A program made the position numbers and the translations under genes. This document shows, in pieces, positions 44,038 through 52,953 of a stretch of DNA of 64,000 nucleotides. Positions within the stretch are counted from its first letter, which is position 1. Each line of letters begins with the position of its first letter. Origin of the DNA: an uncultured Clostridia bacterium. Lineage in GTDB: Bacteria; Bacillota; Clostridia; TANB77; CAG-465. The notes under the pieces were generated by a model. It was not told the origin of the DNA, did not search any database, and saw nothing but the letters and a program-made list of their open reading frames with translations. The stretch spans positions 1 to 64,000 of the forward strand of contig CAKPEI010000003.1 in the NCBI GenBank assembly GCA_934149365.1. Reading direction: 5' to 3'.

Positions 44038-44078
44038 TTGACACCCTAGAGTTATTTATGGTATAAGTAACACTAGGG
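44038..44078 (+). promoter_or_regulatory. Promoter of 44088 gene with flanking CCCTAG/CTAGGG repeat
   Basis: TTGACA (44038-44043) and TATAAG (44062-44067), spacer 18. CCCTAG (44044-44049) and CTAGGG (44073-44078) bracket the -10 and could be an operator. The rest of 43831-44037 shows nothing definite beyond a GGGGCCCC palindrome. Confidence 0.5.
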
Positions 44079-44087
44079 AGTGATTAT

Positions 44088-44552
44088 ATGAAAAGAATAT
44101 TTAAAGTGCTATTAGTTTTATTACTTTTAGTAATAGTTTTAACTGCCTTTGTATATGATTTTACAAAAGTAAGAGAAACACCAATAGGAGAAGTTAAAAG
44201 TATAGCGGAAAATAGGGAAAATCAAAAAATAGCGGGAGATATGTATGTATATTCAATTAAAGAGGAAAATAACAAAGCATATATAACAAGATATGGTAAT
44301 ATGGATGTAATAAGCTTAACGTATATATATACTTTTGAAAATAATGTTGTTAATAAAATTAATGTTGAAGAGCATTTTGATAGAAAGATAACAGCTATTA
44401 TGTATGAACGTGATTATACAAATAGAAAATTAAAAGGTAATGTAGTTACAGGTGAAATAACTCAAAGTGATTTAATAGGTAAAGATAAGGAAACATTAAT
44501 TAATATATATAAAGATATGTTTGATAGACTTGATATGTATGAATTAAAATAA
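44088..44552 (+). CDS. Hypothetical membrane-anchored protein, 154 aa
   Basis: One N-terminal membrane span (about residues 4-24) is followed by an extracytoplasmic domain of alternating beta segments (MYVYSIKEENNKAYITRYG, SLTYIYTFENNVV). It has no motif I recognise. A GGGAG site lies upstream of ATG. It ends just before the duplicated leader unit of variable gene B and may be unrelated to it. Confidence 0.55.
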   Translation: MKRIFKVLLVLLLLVIVLTAFVYDFTKVRETPIGEVKSIAENRENQKIAGDMYVYSIKEENNKAYITRYGNMDVISLTYIYTFENNVVNKINVEEHFDRKITAIMYERDYTNRKLKGNVVTGEITQSDLIGKDKETLINIYKDMFDRLDMYELK

Positions 44553-44597
44553 TTAATGTTACAAGAATATTACAAATAAAAAATAATACAAAAAGTG

Positions 44598-44626
44598 TTG
44601 AAAAAAGAAGCAATATAAAGTAGAAT
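44598..44626 (+). promoter_or_regulatory. Conserved promoter of leader RNA, copy B
   Basis: TTGAAA (44598-44603) and TAGAAT (44621-44626), spacer 17. In copy C the boxes are identical while the spacer differs, which supports function. Confidence 0.7.
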
Positions 44627-44631
44627 AAAAA

Positions 44632-44837
44632 CGTAGAAAATAAAAAGAAAGAAAAAGTAAAAAAAAGAGGTGAAAATATGTTAACTAAAGAGCATGCAAA
44701 CGGTATAACTCTGGAGAGAGCATACAATTTAAAAATATAGCTACAAAAGTAGCTGCGTTTTGCATGCAGAAAATAAAAGAGAATGGTAATGTAAAAGAAG
44801 TTAGTTATATAGAGCAAAATGTATAGCTAGCTTTTTT
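44632..44837 (+). ncRNA. Structured leader RNA with short ORF and intrinsic terminator, copy B
   Basis: The transcript holds GAGGTG and a 20-codon ORF MLTKEHANGITLERAYNLKI (44679-44741). GCATGCAAACG pairs at distance with CGTTTTGCATGC, around the inner hairpin AGCTAC-AAAA-GTAGCT. It ends with AGTTAGTTATA (44799-44809) and TATAGCTAGCT (44822-44832) plus six T, an intrinsic terminator. It could be a small RNA or an attenuator with leader peptide. It matches no riboswitch class I recognise. Confidence 0.6.
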
Positions 44838-44852
44838 GTGCTTAAAGTAAGG

Positions 44853-44858
44853 TATAAT
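44853..44858 (+). promoter_or_regulatory. Likely -10 element of variable gene B
   Basis: AAGGTATAAT is followed by the small hairpin CATGATAGTAAATCATG. The same arrangement occurs in copy C at 62405. No convincing -35 box, so this promoter may be activator-dependent. Confidence 0.4.
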
Positions 44859-45015
44859 CATGATAGTAAATCATGTAAATATACACAGCCATATATACAT
44901 AAAAAACATAACCAAAAACACATAAAAGCAATGAAAAATAATTGCAAAAATTGAAGTAATGTGAAATAATATGTATATGTTAGAAAAATTTTTCAAGAAA
45001 AGTAAGGGGAGGTAA

Positions 45016-46234
45016 ATGAAAATGAAAAGTTTAAAGAGGAAAAAGCGGAATATCATTAATAGTATTAGTAATAACAATAATAGTAATGATAATACTAGCC
45101 GCAGCAATAATATTATCGCTATCAAACAGTGGAATAATAGGAAAGGCAAATAAAGCAAAGACAGATACAGACATATCAAATGCAAAAGACTTAGTGGCTA
45201 TGGCTCATGCAGACTGGATGCTAGATGAGGCAAAGATAAAAGAGAACGATGATACAATAACATCATTTAGTAACTATGCAGAAAAGAAATTACAAGAAGC
45301 AGGATATAAAGTAGGAGCAGGAGAAGGAGCATATACAGTAACAGAAGATGGAGAAGTATATACAGGTCTAACAGAAACAGCAAGAACAGCAATAAAAGCA
45401 GGAATAAAAATAGGAGATGTAGTAACAGGGTATACAGTAACAGAGAAGAGCTATACAACAAGTGGAGAAGAGAATACAGCTCCTAATAATACAGAAACAG
45501 ACCCAACAAAACAAACAGTAACAACAAATACGGATATAACATGGAAATACTTAGGAGTAAATGCAAATGGAGAGCTAGAAATAATGGCAGTTTTATCAGA
45601 AAAAGATGAAATAAAAGATACAGCTGGTAAGCAGTTAAAAGTAAAATTATCAGGAAAAGGTGGATACTTAAAGGGACCAGATATGTTAAATACAATATGT
45701 GAGAAGTTATATTCAGTATCAGGAGTAGGAACAGCAAGAAGTATGAATATAGATGATGTAAATAGTATATTAGGTTATACAGGACCAAAAGGAAGTTATT
45801 ACGATACTAATTATAACGAAATAACAACAGCAGAGCCATTAACAATAGGGGAAATAGAGAGTAAATTAAGAACAACATTAAGGAATAGAACAACACCAGA
45901 TGGAAAAGATATAGCAACATACTATTCAGATTATTACTCTATAAGTAAAACAAGTAAGAATATAACAAATTCAGATGACAAGACTAAGAGTTTAGTATAC
46001 AATGCTAAAAATACGTACTGGCTTGCTTCTCCGTGTGTCCTTGCGGGTTTTTGCTTCGGCGATGCGGGCTTCAGTGTACGCTACGTTAACTCTACTTACG
46101 TGAACGCGAGCAACATGTTCTTTTCGAATGGCGGCTCTAACTATGATGCGTTTGCGGTTTGCCCCGTAGTTTCTCTAAAATCTAATATCCAGATAACACG
46201 AGATACTGGGGAAACAGAATGGAAAATAAAGTAG
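45016..46234 (+). CDS. Variable pilin-like secreted protein, copy B (start and body in different frames)
   Basis: AGGGGAGG and ATG 45016 begin MKMKSLKRKK, then CGG at 45046. Skipping one base continues as GISLIVLVITIIVMIIL, a canonical prepilin site (KKG then Ile-Ser-Leu-Ile) and hydrophobic helix, and on through 395 further codons to 46234. Without a shift the ribosome stops after about 37 codons. Body: prepilin-like helix, then NSGIIGKANKAKTDTDISNAKDL, an unrecognised middle, and a variable C-terminal segment. Likely exported and displayed on the surface. Could also be a shared decayed start. Confidence 0.65.
46016..46192 (+). other. Hypervariable C-terminal segment (VR-like), copy B
   Basis: 177 bp, gap-free against copies A and C. 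It begins YWLASPCVLAGF and ends VVSLKSNIQ. Four of 59 codons end in A, against a strongly A-ending gene body. Codons at matching positions differ radically between copies (for example GAC/TTC/GTC, TGT/GAT/AAA). Confidence 0.6.
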
Positions 46235-46409
46235 GCACAAAACTAGGGAAAATGGAAGCGCGTATGAATTGACAGAGAAAAAAGGCAACATAAATGTGGA
46301 AATGAAGGGCAAAACAAAATATGAAAGGTGTGCTCTTCCAAAAGTGCGCGACACATATGTATACATAAAATTATTGAATGCTAGTTTTAGTTAACATATT
46401 TATATATTT
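46235..46409. other. Non-coding stretch after variable gene B
   Basis: No credible gene. It is richer in G and GC dinucleotides than its surroundings and contains a 30-codon open frame from 46303 without a ribosome site. It is absent after copy A, so it may be inserted or leftover DNA. Confidence 0.35.
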
Positions 46410-46447
46410 AGTCATGTAGACACTCTCTCGTCTACATGGCTATTTTT
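46410..46447 (+). terminator. Terminator after variable gene B
   Basis: AGTCATGTAGAC (46410-46421) and GTCTACATGGCT (46430-46441), then TTTTT; related to the hairpin after copy A. Confidence 0.85.
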
Positions 46448-46521
46448 ATGTATTGCTTTATCTTGAAAAAAATATATATGTTACAAATTGGGTATACTTT
46501 GTAGTTTTTAGGCGTATTTCC

Positions 46522-46550
46522 TTGACTGAAAGTGTAAAATAAAGTAAAAT
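46522..46550 (+). promoter_or_regulatory. Promoter of der operon
   Basis: TTGACT (46522-46527) and TAAAAT (46545-46550), spacer 17. Confidence 0.6.
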
Positions 46551-46574
46551 ATATGGAGTATAAGGAGGCTTAAA

Positions 46575-47903
46575 ATGGTAAAACCAGTAGTAGCGATAAT
46601 AGGAAGACCAAATGTTGGTAAATCAACACTATTTAATGTTTTAATAGGTGAAAAATTAGCTATAATTGAAGATAGACCGGGTGTTACTCGTGATAGAATA
46701 TATGCAGATGCTGAATGGTGTGGAAAAACTTTTCAAGTAATTGATACCGGTGGGATAGAACCGGAATCAGAAGATATTATATTAAAGCAAATGAGAAGAC
46801 AAGCAGAACTTGCTATGGACATGGCTGATGTTATTGTTTTTATAACTGATGTAAAAGCTGGTATTACTGTTCAAGACGAGGAAGTAGCAGCTATATTAAG
46901 AAGAACTAAAAAGCCAGTTATATTAGTGTGTAATAAATGTGATAATGTAGGTCAACCACCTGCAGACATATATGAATTCTATAATTTAGGTTTAGGTGAG
47001 CCTATGCCAATATCTGCAAAAGCTAAACTTGGAATGGGTGAGCTTTTAGATGAAATATGTAATCATTTTCCAAATGACCTAGAAAATGGTGAGGAAGAAG
47101 ATAGAATTAATGTCGCAATAATAGGTAAGCCTAACGTTGGTAAATCTTCACTTGTAAATTATATATTGGGAGAAGAAAGAACAATAGTAAGTGACATTGC
47201 AGGAACAACTAGGGATGCAATAGATACACCTTTTGAAAATAGATATGGAAAATATACTTTTATAGATACAGCAGGAATAAGAAAGAAAAGTAAAGTATAT
47301 GATAAAATAGAAAAGTACAGTGTAATAAAAGCACAATCTGCAGTAGATAGAGCTGATGTTTGTGTTATTATGATAGATGCTTTAGAGGGTGTTACAGAGC
47401 AAGATGAAAAAATTGCAGGCTATGCTCATGAAAAAGGAAAAGCTATGATAATAGCAATAAACAAGTGGGACCTAATAAATAAAGGTGAAACAACAGTAGA
47501 GTCATATAAAAGAAGAATGAAAGAAAAGTTTAAATTTATGTCTTATGCTCCAGTTATATTTATTTCAACAGTAACAGGGCAAAGAATAGAAAAACTTTTT
47601 GAACTTATAAACAAGGTGTATAAAGCAAATACATTTAGAGTTTCTACAAGTATATTAAATGATGTAATAATAGAAGCTTTAGCTGTTACGCCACCTAATG
47701 TTGAAAAAGGCAAAAGACTTAAAGTGTACTATGTAACGCAAGTTAAAAACAAACCACCTACATTTGTGGCGTTTGTTAATGATAAAGAGTTAATGCATTT
47801 TTCATATATGAGATATTTAGAAAATCATATAAGAAAAAATTTCGATTTAGAAGGAACGCCAATTGTACTACTAGCAAGAGGAAAAAACGAAAAAGAGGTT
47901 TAA
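46575..47903 (+). CDS. der: Ribosome biogenesis GTPase Der (EngA)
   Basis: Der is an essential double GTPase for 50S assembly. Both G domains are complete: GRPNVGKSTLF, DTGG, NKCD in the first and GKPNVGKSSLV, DTAG, NKWD in the second (about residue 180). A C-terminal KH-like domain ends near LLARGKNEKEV. The 442-residue length is typical. It starts the der-plsY-pta run (20 bases to plsY), an order also seen in other Clostridia. Confidence 0.96.
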   Translation: MVKPVVAIIGRPNVGKSTLFNVLIGEKLAIIEDRPGVTRDRIYADAEWCGKTFQVIDTGGIEPESEDIILKQMRRQAELAMDMADVIVFITDVKAGITVQDEEVAAILRRTKKPVILVCNKCDNVGQPPADIYEFYNLGLGEPMPISAKAKLGMGELLDEICNHFPNDLENGEEEDRINVAIIGKPNVGKSSLVNYILGEERTIVSDIAGTTRDAIDTPFENRYGKYTFIDTAGIRKKSKVYDKIEKYSVIKAQSAVDRADVCVIMIDALEGVTEQDEKIAGYAHEKGKAMIIAINKWDLINKGETTVESYKRRMKEKFKFMSYAPVIFISTVTGQRIEKLFELINKVYKANTFRVSTSILNDVIIEALAVTPPNVEKGKRLKVYYVTQVKNKPPTFVAFVNDKELMHFSYMRYLENHIRKNFDLEGTPIVLLARGKNEKEV

Positions 47904-47923
47904 TATTTGGAGGAGAATAGGTA

Positions 47924-48517
47924 ATGTTAAATTTATTAGTATTTATATTTGCATATTTAATATGTTCAATTAATCCAGCTATAATACTTAGTAAAAAAGT
48001 AATAGGAATGGATATAAGAAAAGTAGGAAGTGGAAATGCTGGTACTACAAATGCAATAAGAACAATGGGAAAAGGCTGGGGAGCATTAGTATTTATACTT
48101 GATGCTTTTAAAGTAGTTGTAGCCTATTGGGTTATGCTGTTAACAGTTAAAATATTTGGAGGAGAAATAGGTCCTGCTTCAAAATCTTTTTACTTAGTAG
48201 GAGCAATACTTGGTCATTGTTATCCTGTATATTATGGCTTTAAAGGCGGAAAAGGTGTTGTAGCAATACTTATATCATGTTCATTTATTGCACCAAGAGA
48301 AGCACTAGTTTGTTTAATAGTTGGAGTAATAATAATTATAATAAGCAGGATGGTATCACTTGGAAGTGTTTCTGCAATATTACTTTTTGATATAATGATA
48401 GTTATAATGCAACCTAAATATGCTATAGCTGTACTTATTGTTTCAGCAGTTATATTATATAAACATAGAGCAAACATAAAAAGAATAATAAACAAAGAAG
48501 AGAACAGATTGTTTTAA
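47924..48517 (+). CDS. plsY: Glycerol-3-phosphate acyltransferase PlsY
   Basis: PlsY acylates glycerol 3-phosphate from acyl-phosphate in the membrane, the first step of phospholipid synthesis. The 197-residue protein has five hydrophobic spans and the conserved cytoplasmic loops GSGNAGTTNAIRTMGKGWG, GHCYPVYYGFKGGKGV and a final basic loop. It is 16 bases from pta. plsC is at 57988. Confidence 0.93.
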   Translation: MLNLLVFIFAYLICSINPAIILSKKVIGMDIRKVGSGNAGTTNAIRTMGKGWGALVFILDAFKVVVAYWVMLLTVKIFGGEIGPASKSFYLVGAILGHCYPVYYGFKGGKGVVAILISCSFIAPREALVCLIVGVIIIIISRMVSLGSVSAILLFDIMIVIMQPKYAIAVLIVSAVILYKHRANIKRIINKEENRLF

Positions 48518-48533
48518 CGTAGGAGAGATTTAA

Positions 48534-49541
48534 ATGGAAACGATAATTTCTAAAATTAAAGAAAGAGCAAAAAAAGAAAAAAAGAAGATAGTTCTTCCAG
48601 AAAGTGAAGATGTAAGGGTACTTAAAGCAGCAAGTATAGCCAGTATAGAAAATATAGCAGAAATAATTCTTATAGGAGATAAAAATAAAATCAAAGAGAT
48701 ATGTATAAAAGAAAATATTGATTTAACTAAAGTTCAAATAGTAAATCCAGTGACATCTGAGTATACTAATGAATTTGCAAATAAACTTTATGAATTAAGA
48801 AAAGCTAAGGGAATGACTGAAGAAAAAGCAAACGAATTGGTGCATGACTATATTCATTTTGGTGTTATGATGGTAAAAGAGAATATAGCAGATGGACTAG
48901 TATGTGGGGCATGCCATTCAACTGCCGACACTCTAAGACCGGCACTGCAAATAGTTAAGGCTAGAAAAGGTGCAAAATGTGTTTCAGCTTTCTTTATAAT
49001 GGAAATGGCTAATTCAGATTATAGAGACTCATATATATTTGCAGATAGTGGACTTATAGAATTTCCAACAGAAGAGCAAAGAGCAGAAATTGCAATTCAA
49101 TCAGCAGAAAGTTGTAAATTATTACTAGAGGAAGAACCTTGTATAGCAATGCTTTCATATTCAACTAAAGGAAGTGCTAAATCAGATAGTATTGATAGTG
49201 TAAATAAATCATTAGAAATTGTCAAAAGTAGAAGACCAGACCTTGATATAGATGGAGAGCTTCAAGTAGATGCAGCAGTCGATAAAAAAGTCGCAAGATT
49301 AAAAGCGTCAGATAGCAAAGTTGCAGGAAATGCTAATGTATTTGTATTTCCAGATTTAAATGCAGGAAATATAGGGTATAAATTAGTTCAAAGATTTGGA
49401 CATGCAAATGCGTATGGACCAGTAACACAAGGACTTGCTAAACCAATAAATGATTTATCAAGAGGCTGTGTGCCAGAAGATATAGTTGGAGTAATAGCAA
49501 TAACATCTTTGCAGTGCAAAGCAAACGAAAAGTGTGAGTAG
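48534..49541 (+). CDS. pta: Phosphate acetyltransferase
   Basis: Pta interconverts acetyl-CoA and acetyl phosphate for acetate fermentation. The 335-residue short form has LPESEDVRVLKA, DGLVCGACHSTADTLRPALQIVK, MLSYSTKGSAKSDSIDSV and FPDLNAGNIGYKLVQRFG. ackA is not adjacent or anywhere in the window. A butyryl-phosphate relative (Ptb) is possible but the motifs fit Pta better. Confidence 0.9.
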   Translation: METIISKIKERAKKEKKKIVLPESEDVRVLKAASIASIENIAEIILIGDKNKIKEICIKENIDLTKVQIVNPVTSEYTNEFANKLYELRKAKGMTEEKANELVHDYIHFGVMMVKENIADGLVCGACHSTADTLRPALQIVKARKGAKCVSAFFIMEMANSDYRDSYIFADSGLIEFPTEEQRAEIAIQSAESCKLLLEEEPCIAMLSYSTKGSAKSDSIDSVNKSLEIVKSRRPDLDIDGELQVDAAVDKKVARLKASDSKVAGNANVFVFPDLNAGNIGYKLVQRFGHANAYGPVTQGLAKPINDLSRGCVPEDIVGVIAITSLQCKANEKCE

Positions 49542-49549
49542 GTGAAATT

Positions 49550-50146
49550 ATGAACCCTGGTTATGTTGCCGCAAGTATAACACATACAGTTCAAGGAAAA
49601 CTTACAGAGTATTTAATAACTCCATTTACAAATTTATTTGTTATACTTATATTAATAATTATGTTTGTTAATATATACATGTTTAGAAAACTTTGGAAAA
49701 TGAAGAAAAGAGATTATATGCTTATAACAAACGTAACTGTTATAGGAGTATATGCTGTTTTTAGTGTTATATCCGCAGTATTAGTTTCAAGGCTTGGACC
49801 TCATGGAACTCTTAAAGCAGATGACTGTGATACTTTGTATATGTTTATTCCGCGAGCATTGTTTGTGATAACTGCAGTGGTTAATATAGTATACTTTATA
49901 GTTAATATATATATAAAGTTAAAAAAAGATAAAGAGTATGAAGAAACTGTAAAAAGAGGGTATTACGCAGAGGAAAAAGAAAGTATTGAAGAAGATGACG
50001 AGCCAAAGGAAAGGAAGCATATTGATTTATCTGGATTTTCAGAGAACATTAAGGAAAAAATTGATACAGATAGTATCAAAGAAAAAGTAGATAGTGCAGT
50101 AGAAACTGTAAAAAGTTTTATTGATAAAAAAGTTAATAAAGAGTAG
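49550..50146 (+). CDS. Hypothetical membrane protein with charged tail
   Basis: The 198-residue protein has about three membrane spans (residues 25-45, 58-80, 100-125). An acidic and Lys-rich helical tail follows, with repeated SENIKEKIDTDSIKEKVDSAVE, probably a coiled coil. It lies 8 bases after pta and 13 before the next gene. No family recognised. Confidence 0.6.
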   Translation: MNPGYVAASITHTVQGKLTEYLITPFTNLFVILILIIMFVNIYMFRKLWKMKKRDYMLITNVTVIGVYAVFSVISAVLVSRLGPHGTLKADDCDTLYMFIPRALFVITAVVNIVYFIVNIYIKLKKDKEYEETVKRGYYAEEKESIEEDDEPKERKHIDLSGFSENIKEKIDTDSIKEKVDSAVETVKSFIDKKVNKE

Positions 50147-50159
50147 GAGATGTATTTGT

Positions 50160-50960
50160 ATGGAAACAATGAGTTATAACAAAATACGTAGAAAAAAGAC
50201 AAGCAGTATGGGTGTTTATGCTTTCTTTTTGTTTATAATACTGGGGACAGGTTTAGTTGCTTATTCTATAATAAACGAACCTGAGCCTACGGTTCTTGGT
50301 AAAGACCCATTAAAAGAAGTTAACGTATATGGTGAAGAAACTACAGAAACTTCAAGTAAAAATACTGTTAATGTGGATGAAATAACATATAAAGTGGAAG
50401 ATAGTGCTAGTAGTTCAAAAAGTGGTAAATTTAGTGTTAATATGACACTTCCTAAAGTTACAATAAATGGAGCTTTGGCAGATAGCATTAATGCAAAAAT
50501 AAAAGAACACTATGATGAAAGGTCAAAGACTTTAGCAGAACAAATGAAAAATGCAGAAAATAAGTTCACATATAAAGTTACATATAAAACGTATGAAAAC
50601 AAAGTTGGAGATAGAAGAATTGTTTCTATAACTATACATGAAAGAATTGTTGATAATGCAAAAGGTAGTTCTACAACAGATAGAGTTGATGCATATAATA
50701 TAGATTTAGCAGAGTCAAAAATATTAACTCAAGAAGAAGCCGCACTTGAAACATTAGGTTCTAATTATTCTGCTTTAATTAGAGAACAAGTTAAAAGTAC
50801 AGTTGTAGCTTCTAAGATGATAGCAGAAAGCAAATATAATTATACTATAACTGGTATGGAACAGTTCTATATAAAAGACGGTAAATTCCATATGTTACTT
50901 AACGAGGGTGAAGTAGTAGATAAAAGCTATGGTGTAGTTGATGTAACTATAACTAAATAG
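50160..50960 (+). CDS. Membrane-anchored DUF3298/DUF4163-like protein
   Basis: The 266-residue protein starts at ATG 50160 with TAGGAGA upstream. One membrane span (about residues 18-38) is followed by an outer domain like the RsiV/PdaC-type DUF4163-DUF3298 pair (LPKVTINGALADSINAKI, TYKVTYKTYENKVGDRRIVSITIHE, FYIKDGKFHMLLNEGEV). RsiV-like domains bind lysozyme in other Firmicutes, but there is no sigma factor gene here. Role: envelope protein, unknown. Confidence 0.6.
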   Translation: METMSYNKIRRKKTSSMGVYAFFLFIILGTGLVAYSIINEPEPTVLGKDPLKEVNVYGEETTETSSKNTVNVDEITYKVEDSASSSKSGKFSVNMTLPKVTINGALADSINAKIKEHYDERSKTLAEQMKNAENKFTYKVTYKTYENKVGDRRIVSITIHERIVDNAKGSSTTDRVDAYNIDLAESKILTQEEAALETLGSNYSALIREQVKSTVVASKMIAESKYNYTITGMEQFYIKDGKFHMLLNEGEVVDKSYGVVDVTITK

Positions 50961-50995
50961 TAATATATAAATTTATAGTATTGGAGGTAGCAAGC

Positions 50996-51094
50996 ATGAG
51001 TAGAGATAATAAAGCTATAAAAGTAGTTGTATGGCTTTTAATTGGAATAACTATTTTTACAACATTTTTAGCATTAATATACAGCATAATTTAA
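50996..51094 (+). CDS. Single-span membrane microprotein, 32 aa (Prli42/DUF4044-like pattern)
   Basis: The ORF begins MSRDNKAIKVVVWLLIGITI and continues as a hydrophobic helix ending LIYSII. A TTGGAGGT ribosome site is well placed. The short basic start and C-terminal span resemble the small stressosome-linked Prli42-like proteins. It sits 35 bases after the DUF3298-like gene and 28 before cdaA, so it is probably co-expressed with both. Confidence 0.65.
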   Translation: MSRDNKAIKVVVWLLIGITIFTTFLALIYSII

Positions 51095-51122
51095 TTTTTA
51101 AATAGAGAGGTGAAGTTAAATA

Positions 51123-51992
51123 ATGAAGAATATTTGGGACGTAATTGTTAAATTTATGTACACTTTAAAAGACGTATTACAATTAACAAGCGCTTGGAGA
51201 GTAGCTATGCTTGTAGTTGATATAACACTAGTTGCTTTTATTGTGTATTATGTTATAAAAATAATTAAACAAACTAGGGCAGAACAAATAGTAAAAGGTA
51301 TTTTGATATTGTTCTTACTTATGGTGGTAAGTAAAGCGTTAAATTTGGTTATACTTGATTTTATACTTACTAACATAATGACTTATGGAATGCTGTTATT
51401 TATAGTGGTATTTCAGCCAGAGCTTAGAAATGCTTTTGAAAAACTTGGTAGAAAGAAGATTGTCGATATATTCGACTTTGATGATAAATTAAAAAATAAG
51501 CAGATAGTAGCTGAAATAGTAAAGGCAGTAGAAATAATGTCACTTAAGAAAATAGGAGCATTAATTGTAATAGAACAAAGTACAAAAATTTCAGATATTG
51601 CAAGGGAAGGTGTTGATTTATCAGCTAAAGTGTCTTCTGAACTTTTACAAACAATATTTATACCAAGAACTCCACTTCATGATGGTGCTGTAGTTATAGG
51701 AGAAGGAAAAATAAAAGCGGCAAGCTGCGTTCTTCCTCTTGCTTCAGAAAATGTTGTTCCTAAAAACTTAGGAACAAGACATAGAGCAGCTGTAGGTATG
51801 AGTGAAGTATCTGATGCACTTGTAATTGTTGTTTCAGAAGAAACTGGTACAATTTCTTTTGTAGAAAGTGGAAAAATGAAAAGAGATTTAACTGGTGAAA
51901 AACTAACAGCAATACTTCTTAAAGGTATGGACAAGAACAAAGATAAAATAGCTGCTACCAAAATGAAAGAAAAAATGCGTAGTCAACAATAA
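51123..51992 (+). CDS. cdaA: Diadenylate cyclase CdaA
   Basis: CdaA makes cyclic di-AMP, which controls potassium uptake and wall homeostasis. The 289-residue protein has three N-terminal membrane spans (about 25-90) and the DAC domain with both active-site motifs: DGAVVIGEGKIKAASCVLPL and GTRHRAAVGMSE. A short Lys-rich C-terminus follows. Its usual partners cdaR and glmM are not next to it; two unrecognised genes follow instead. Confidence 0.94.
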   Translation: MKNIWDVIVKFMYTLKDVLQLTSAWRVAMLVVDITLVAFIVYYVIKIIKQTRAEQIVKGILILFLLMVVSKALNLVILDFILTNIMTYGMLLFIVVFQPELRNAFEKLGRKKIVDIFDFDDKLKNKQIVAEIVKAVEIMSLKKIGALIVIEQSTKISDIAREGVDLSAKVSSELLQTIFIPRTPLHDGAVVIGEGKIKAASCVLPLASENVVPKNLGTRHRAAVGMSEVSDALVIVVSEETGTISFVESGKMKRDLTGEKLTAILLKGMDKNKDKIAATKMKEKMRSQQ

Positions 51993-52054
51993 TGTAATAT
52001 AATTTGTAATACTTCAAAATATACTTCATATATATTATTCATGAGGTGATACAT

Positions 52055-52927
52055 ATGAATTGTATATTTATAAAAAAAGTAGCAGATACTACGATAAATA
52101 AAAAAAATATAAAGTTTAGTGTAGAGCGTATAGGAAATGAAAACTATATACTTGAAATAAAAATAAGCGAGAAAGTATGTAAGAATATAACTAGAATAAC
52201 TAATTTAGACAAGCAAAATTCTGAGAATGATAAGAAAATTTCAAAACTAATTAACAAAATGCTACTTAACTTAAGGGTAAAAAAATTTGAAAAAGAACTT
52301 AGAAAGATTGTCTTGAATAATGAGTTAATAGGGTATAGTTTAATATTTGCAAGAAACATAAAAAGCAATATGAAAGAATATATACTTTCTGTATTAAACG
52401 AATTTGGCGTTAAAGGATATGTATGCCCTAATTCTATGAAGGAAAATGTGTATAAATACATAGAAGAGTATAAAGATAAAAACGCATTAAAAGATGTTAA
52501 TTTAAAATTAGTAGTTTTAGCTAAAGATGCTACTAATATAGATTTTAACATGATTGAAAAGATGAATTCTATTTATAAGGAATTAGATATATGTGTATCA
52601 GATAAGGTGACTAAGTCAGTTCTAAATAAAGTAAACAAGATAAATGAAGAATATGGTACATGTATAGAGATACTTAAAAAAAGCCAAAAGGATCTAAAAA
52701 AATATAATATTTGCATATTTATTGATAAGCCAAAATCAGAATATGCTAAATATAAATTTGATAAAAAAGTTTGTTTTATAGATTTTACTAATAAAGAAAA
52801 TGATAAGTTTAATGAAGAATATATTAAACTTGAAAAAGATATAAAAAAGGGAAAGTATTACTTAAATAAAATAAAAGAGTTATATGAGTTATACGGAAAG
52901 ATAACAGTTTCTGTTAGCGTAATGTAA
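52055..52927 (+). CDS. Hypothetical Lys-rich protein after cdaA, 290 aa
   Basis: The ATG at 52055 is preferred; GTG 52046 overlaps the GAGGTG ribosome site. The protein is soluble and rich in Lys, Asn and Ile. It has alternating helices and short strands (YSLIFARNIKSNMKEYILSVLNEFGVKGY, LKLVVLAKDATNIDFNMIEKMN, YNICIFIDKPKSEYAKYKF). The alternation suggests a Rossmann-like fold, but there is no motif to assign activity. It occupies the place where cdaR would be, but is not similar to it. Confidence 0.55.
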   Translation: MNCIFIKKVADTTINKKNIKFSVERIGNENYILEIKISEKVCKNITRITNLDKQNSENDKKISKLINKMLLNLRVKKFEKELRKIVLNNELIGYSLIFARNIKSNMKEYILSVLNEFGVKGYVCPNSMKENVYKYIEEYKDKNALKDVNLKLVVLAKDATNIDFNMIEKMNSIYKELDICVSDKVTKSVLNKVNKINEEYGTCIEILKKSQKDLKKYNICIFIDKPKSEYAKYKFDKKVCFIDFTNKENDKFNEEYIKLEKDIKKGKYYLNKIKELYELYGKITVSVSVM

Positions 52928-52953
52928 TAATAAATTTAAGAGGTGGTAAACAA

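Larger units (their letters stand above)
44560..45015 (+). repeat. Duplicated upstream unit of variable gene B
   Basis: From ATGTTACAAGAATATTACAA to the start codon this region matches the block before variable gene C (about 62073-62565), including promoters, leader ORF, hairpins and terminator. Differences are scattered and often preserve pairing. Confidence 0.8.

Noticed and set aside
44632..44837. Cyclic di-GMP riboswitch before a pilin-like gene
   Set aside because: The consensus core and tetraloop-receptor sequences of the GEMM classes are not present; only generic hairpins are seen.
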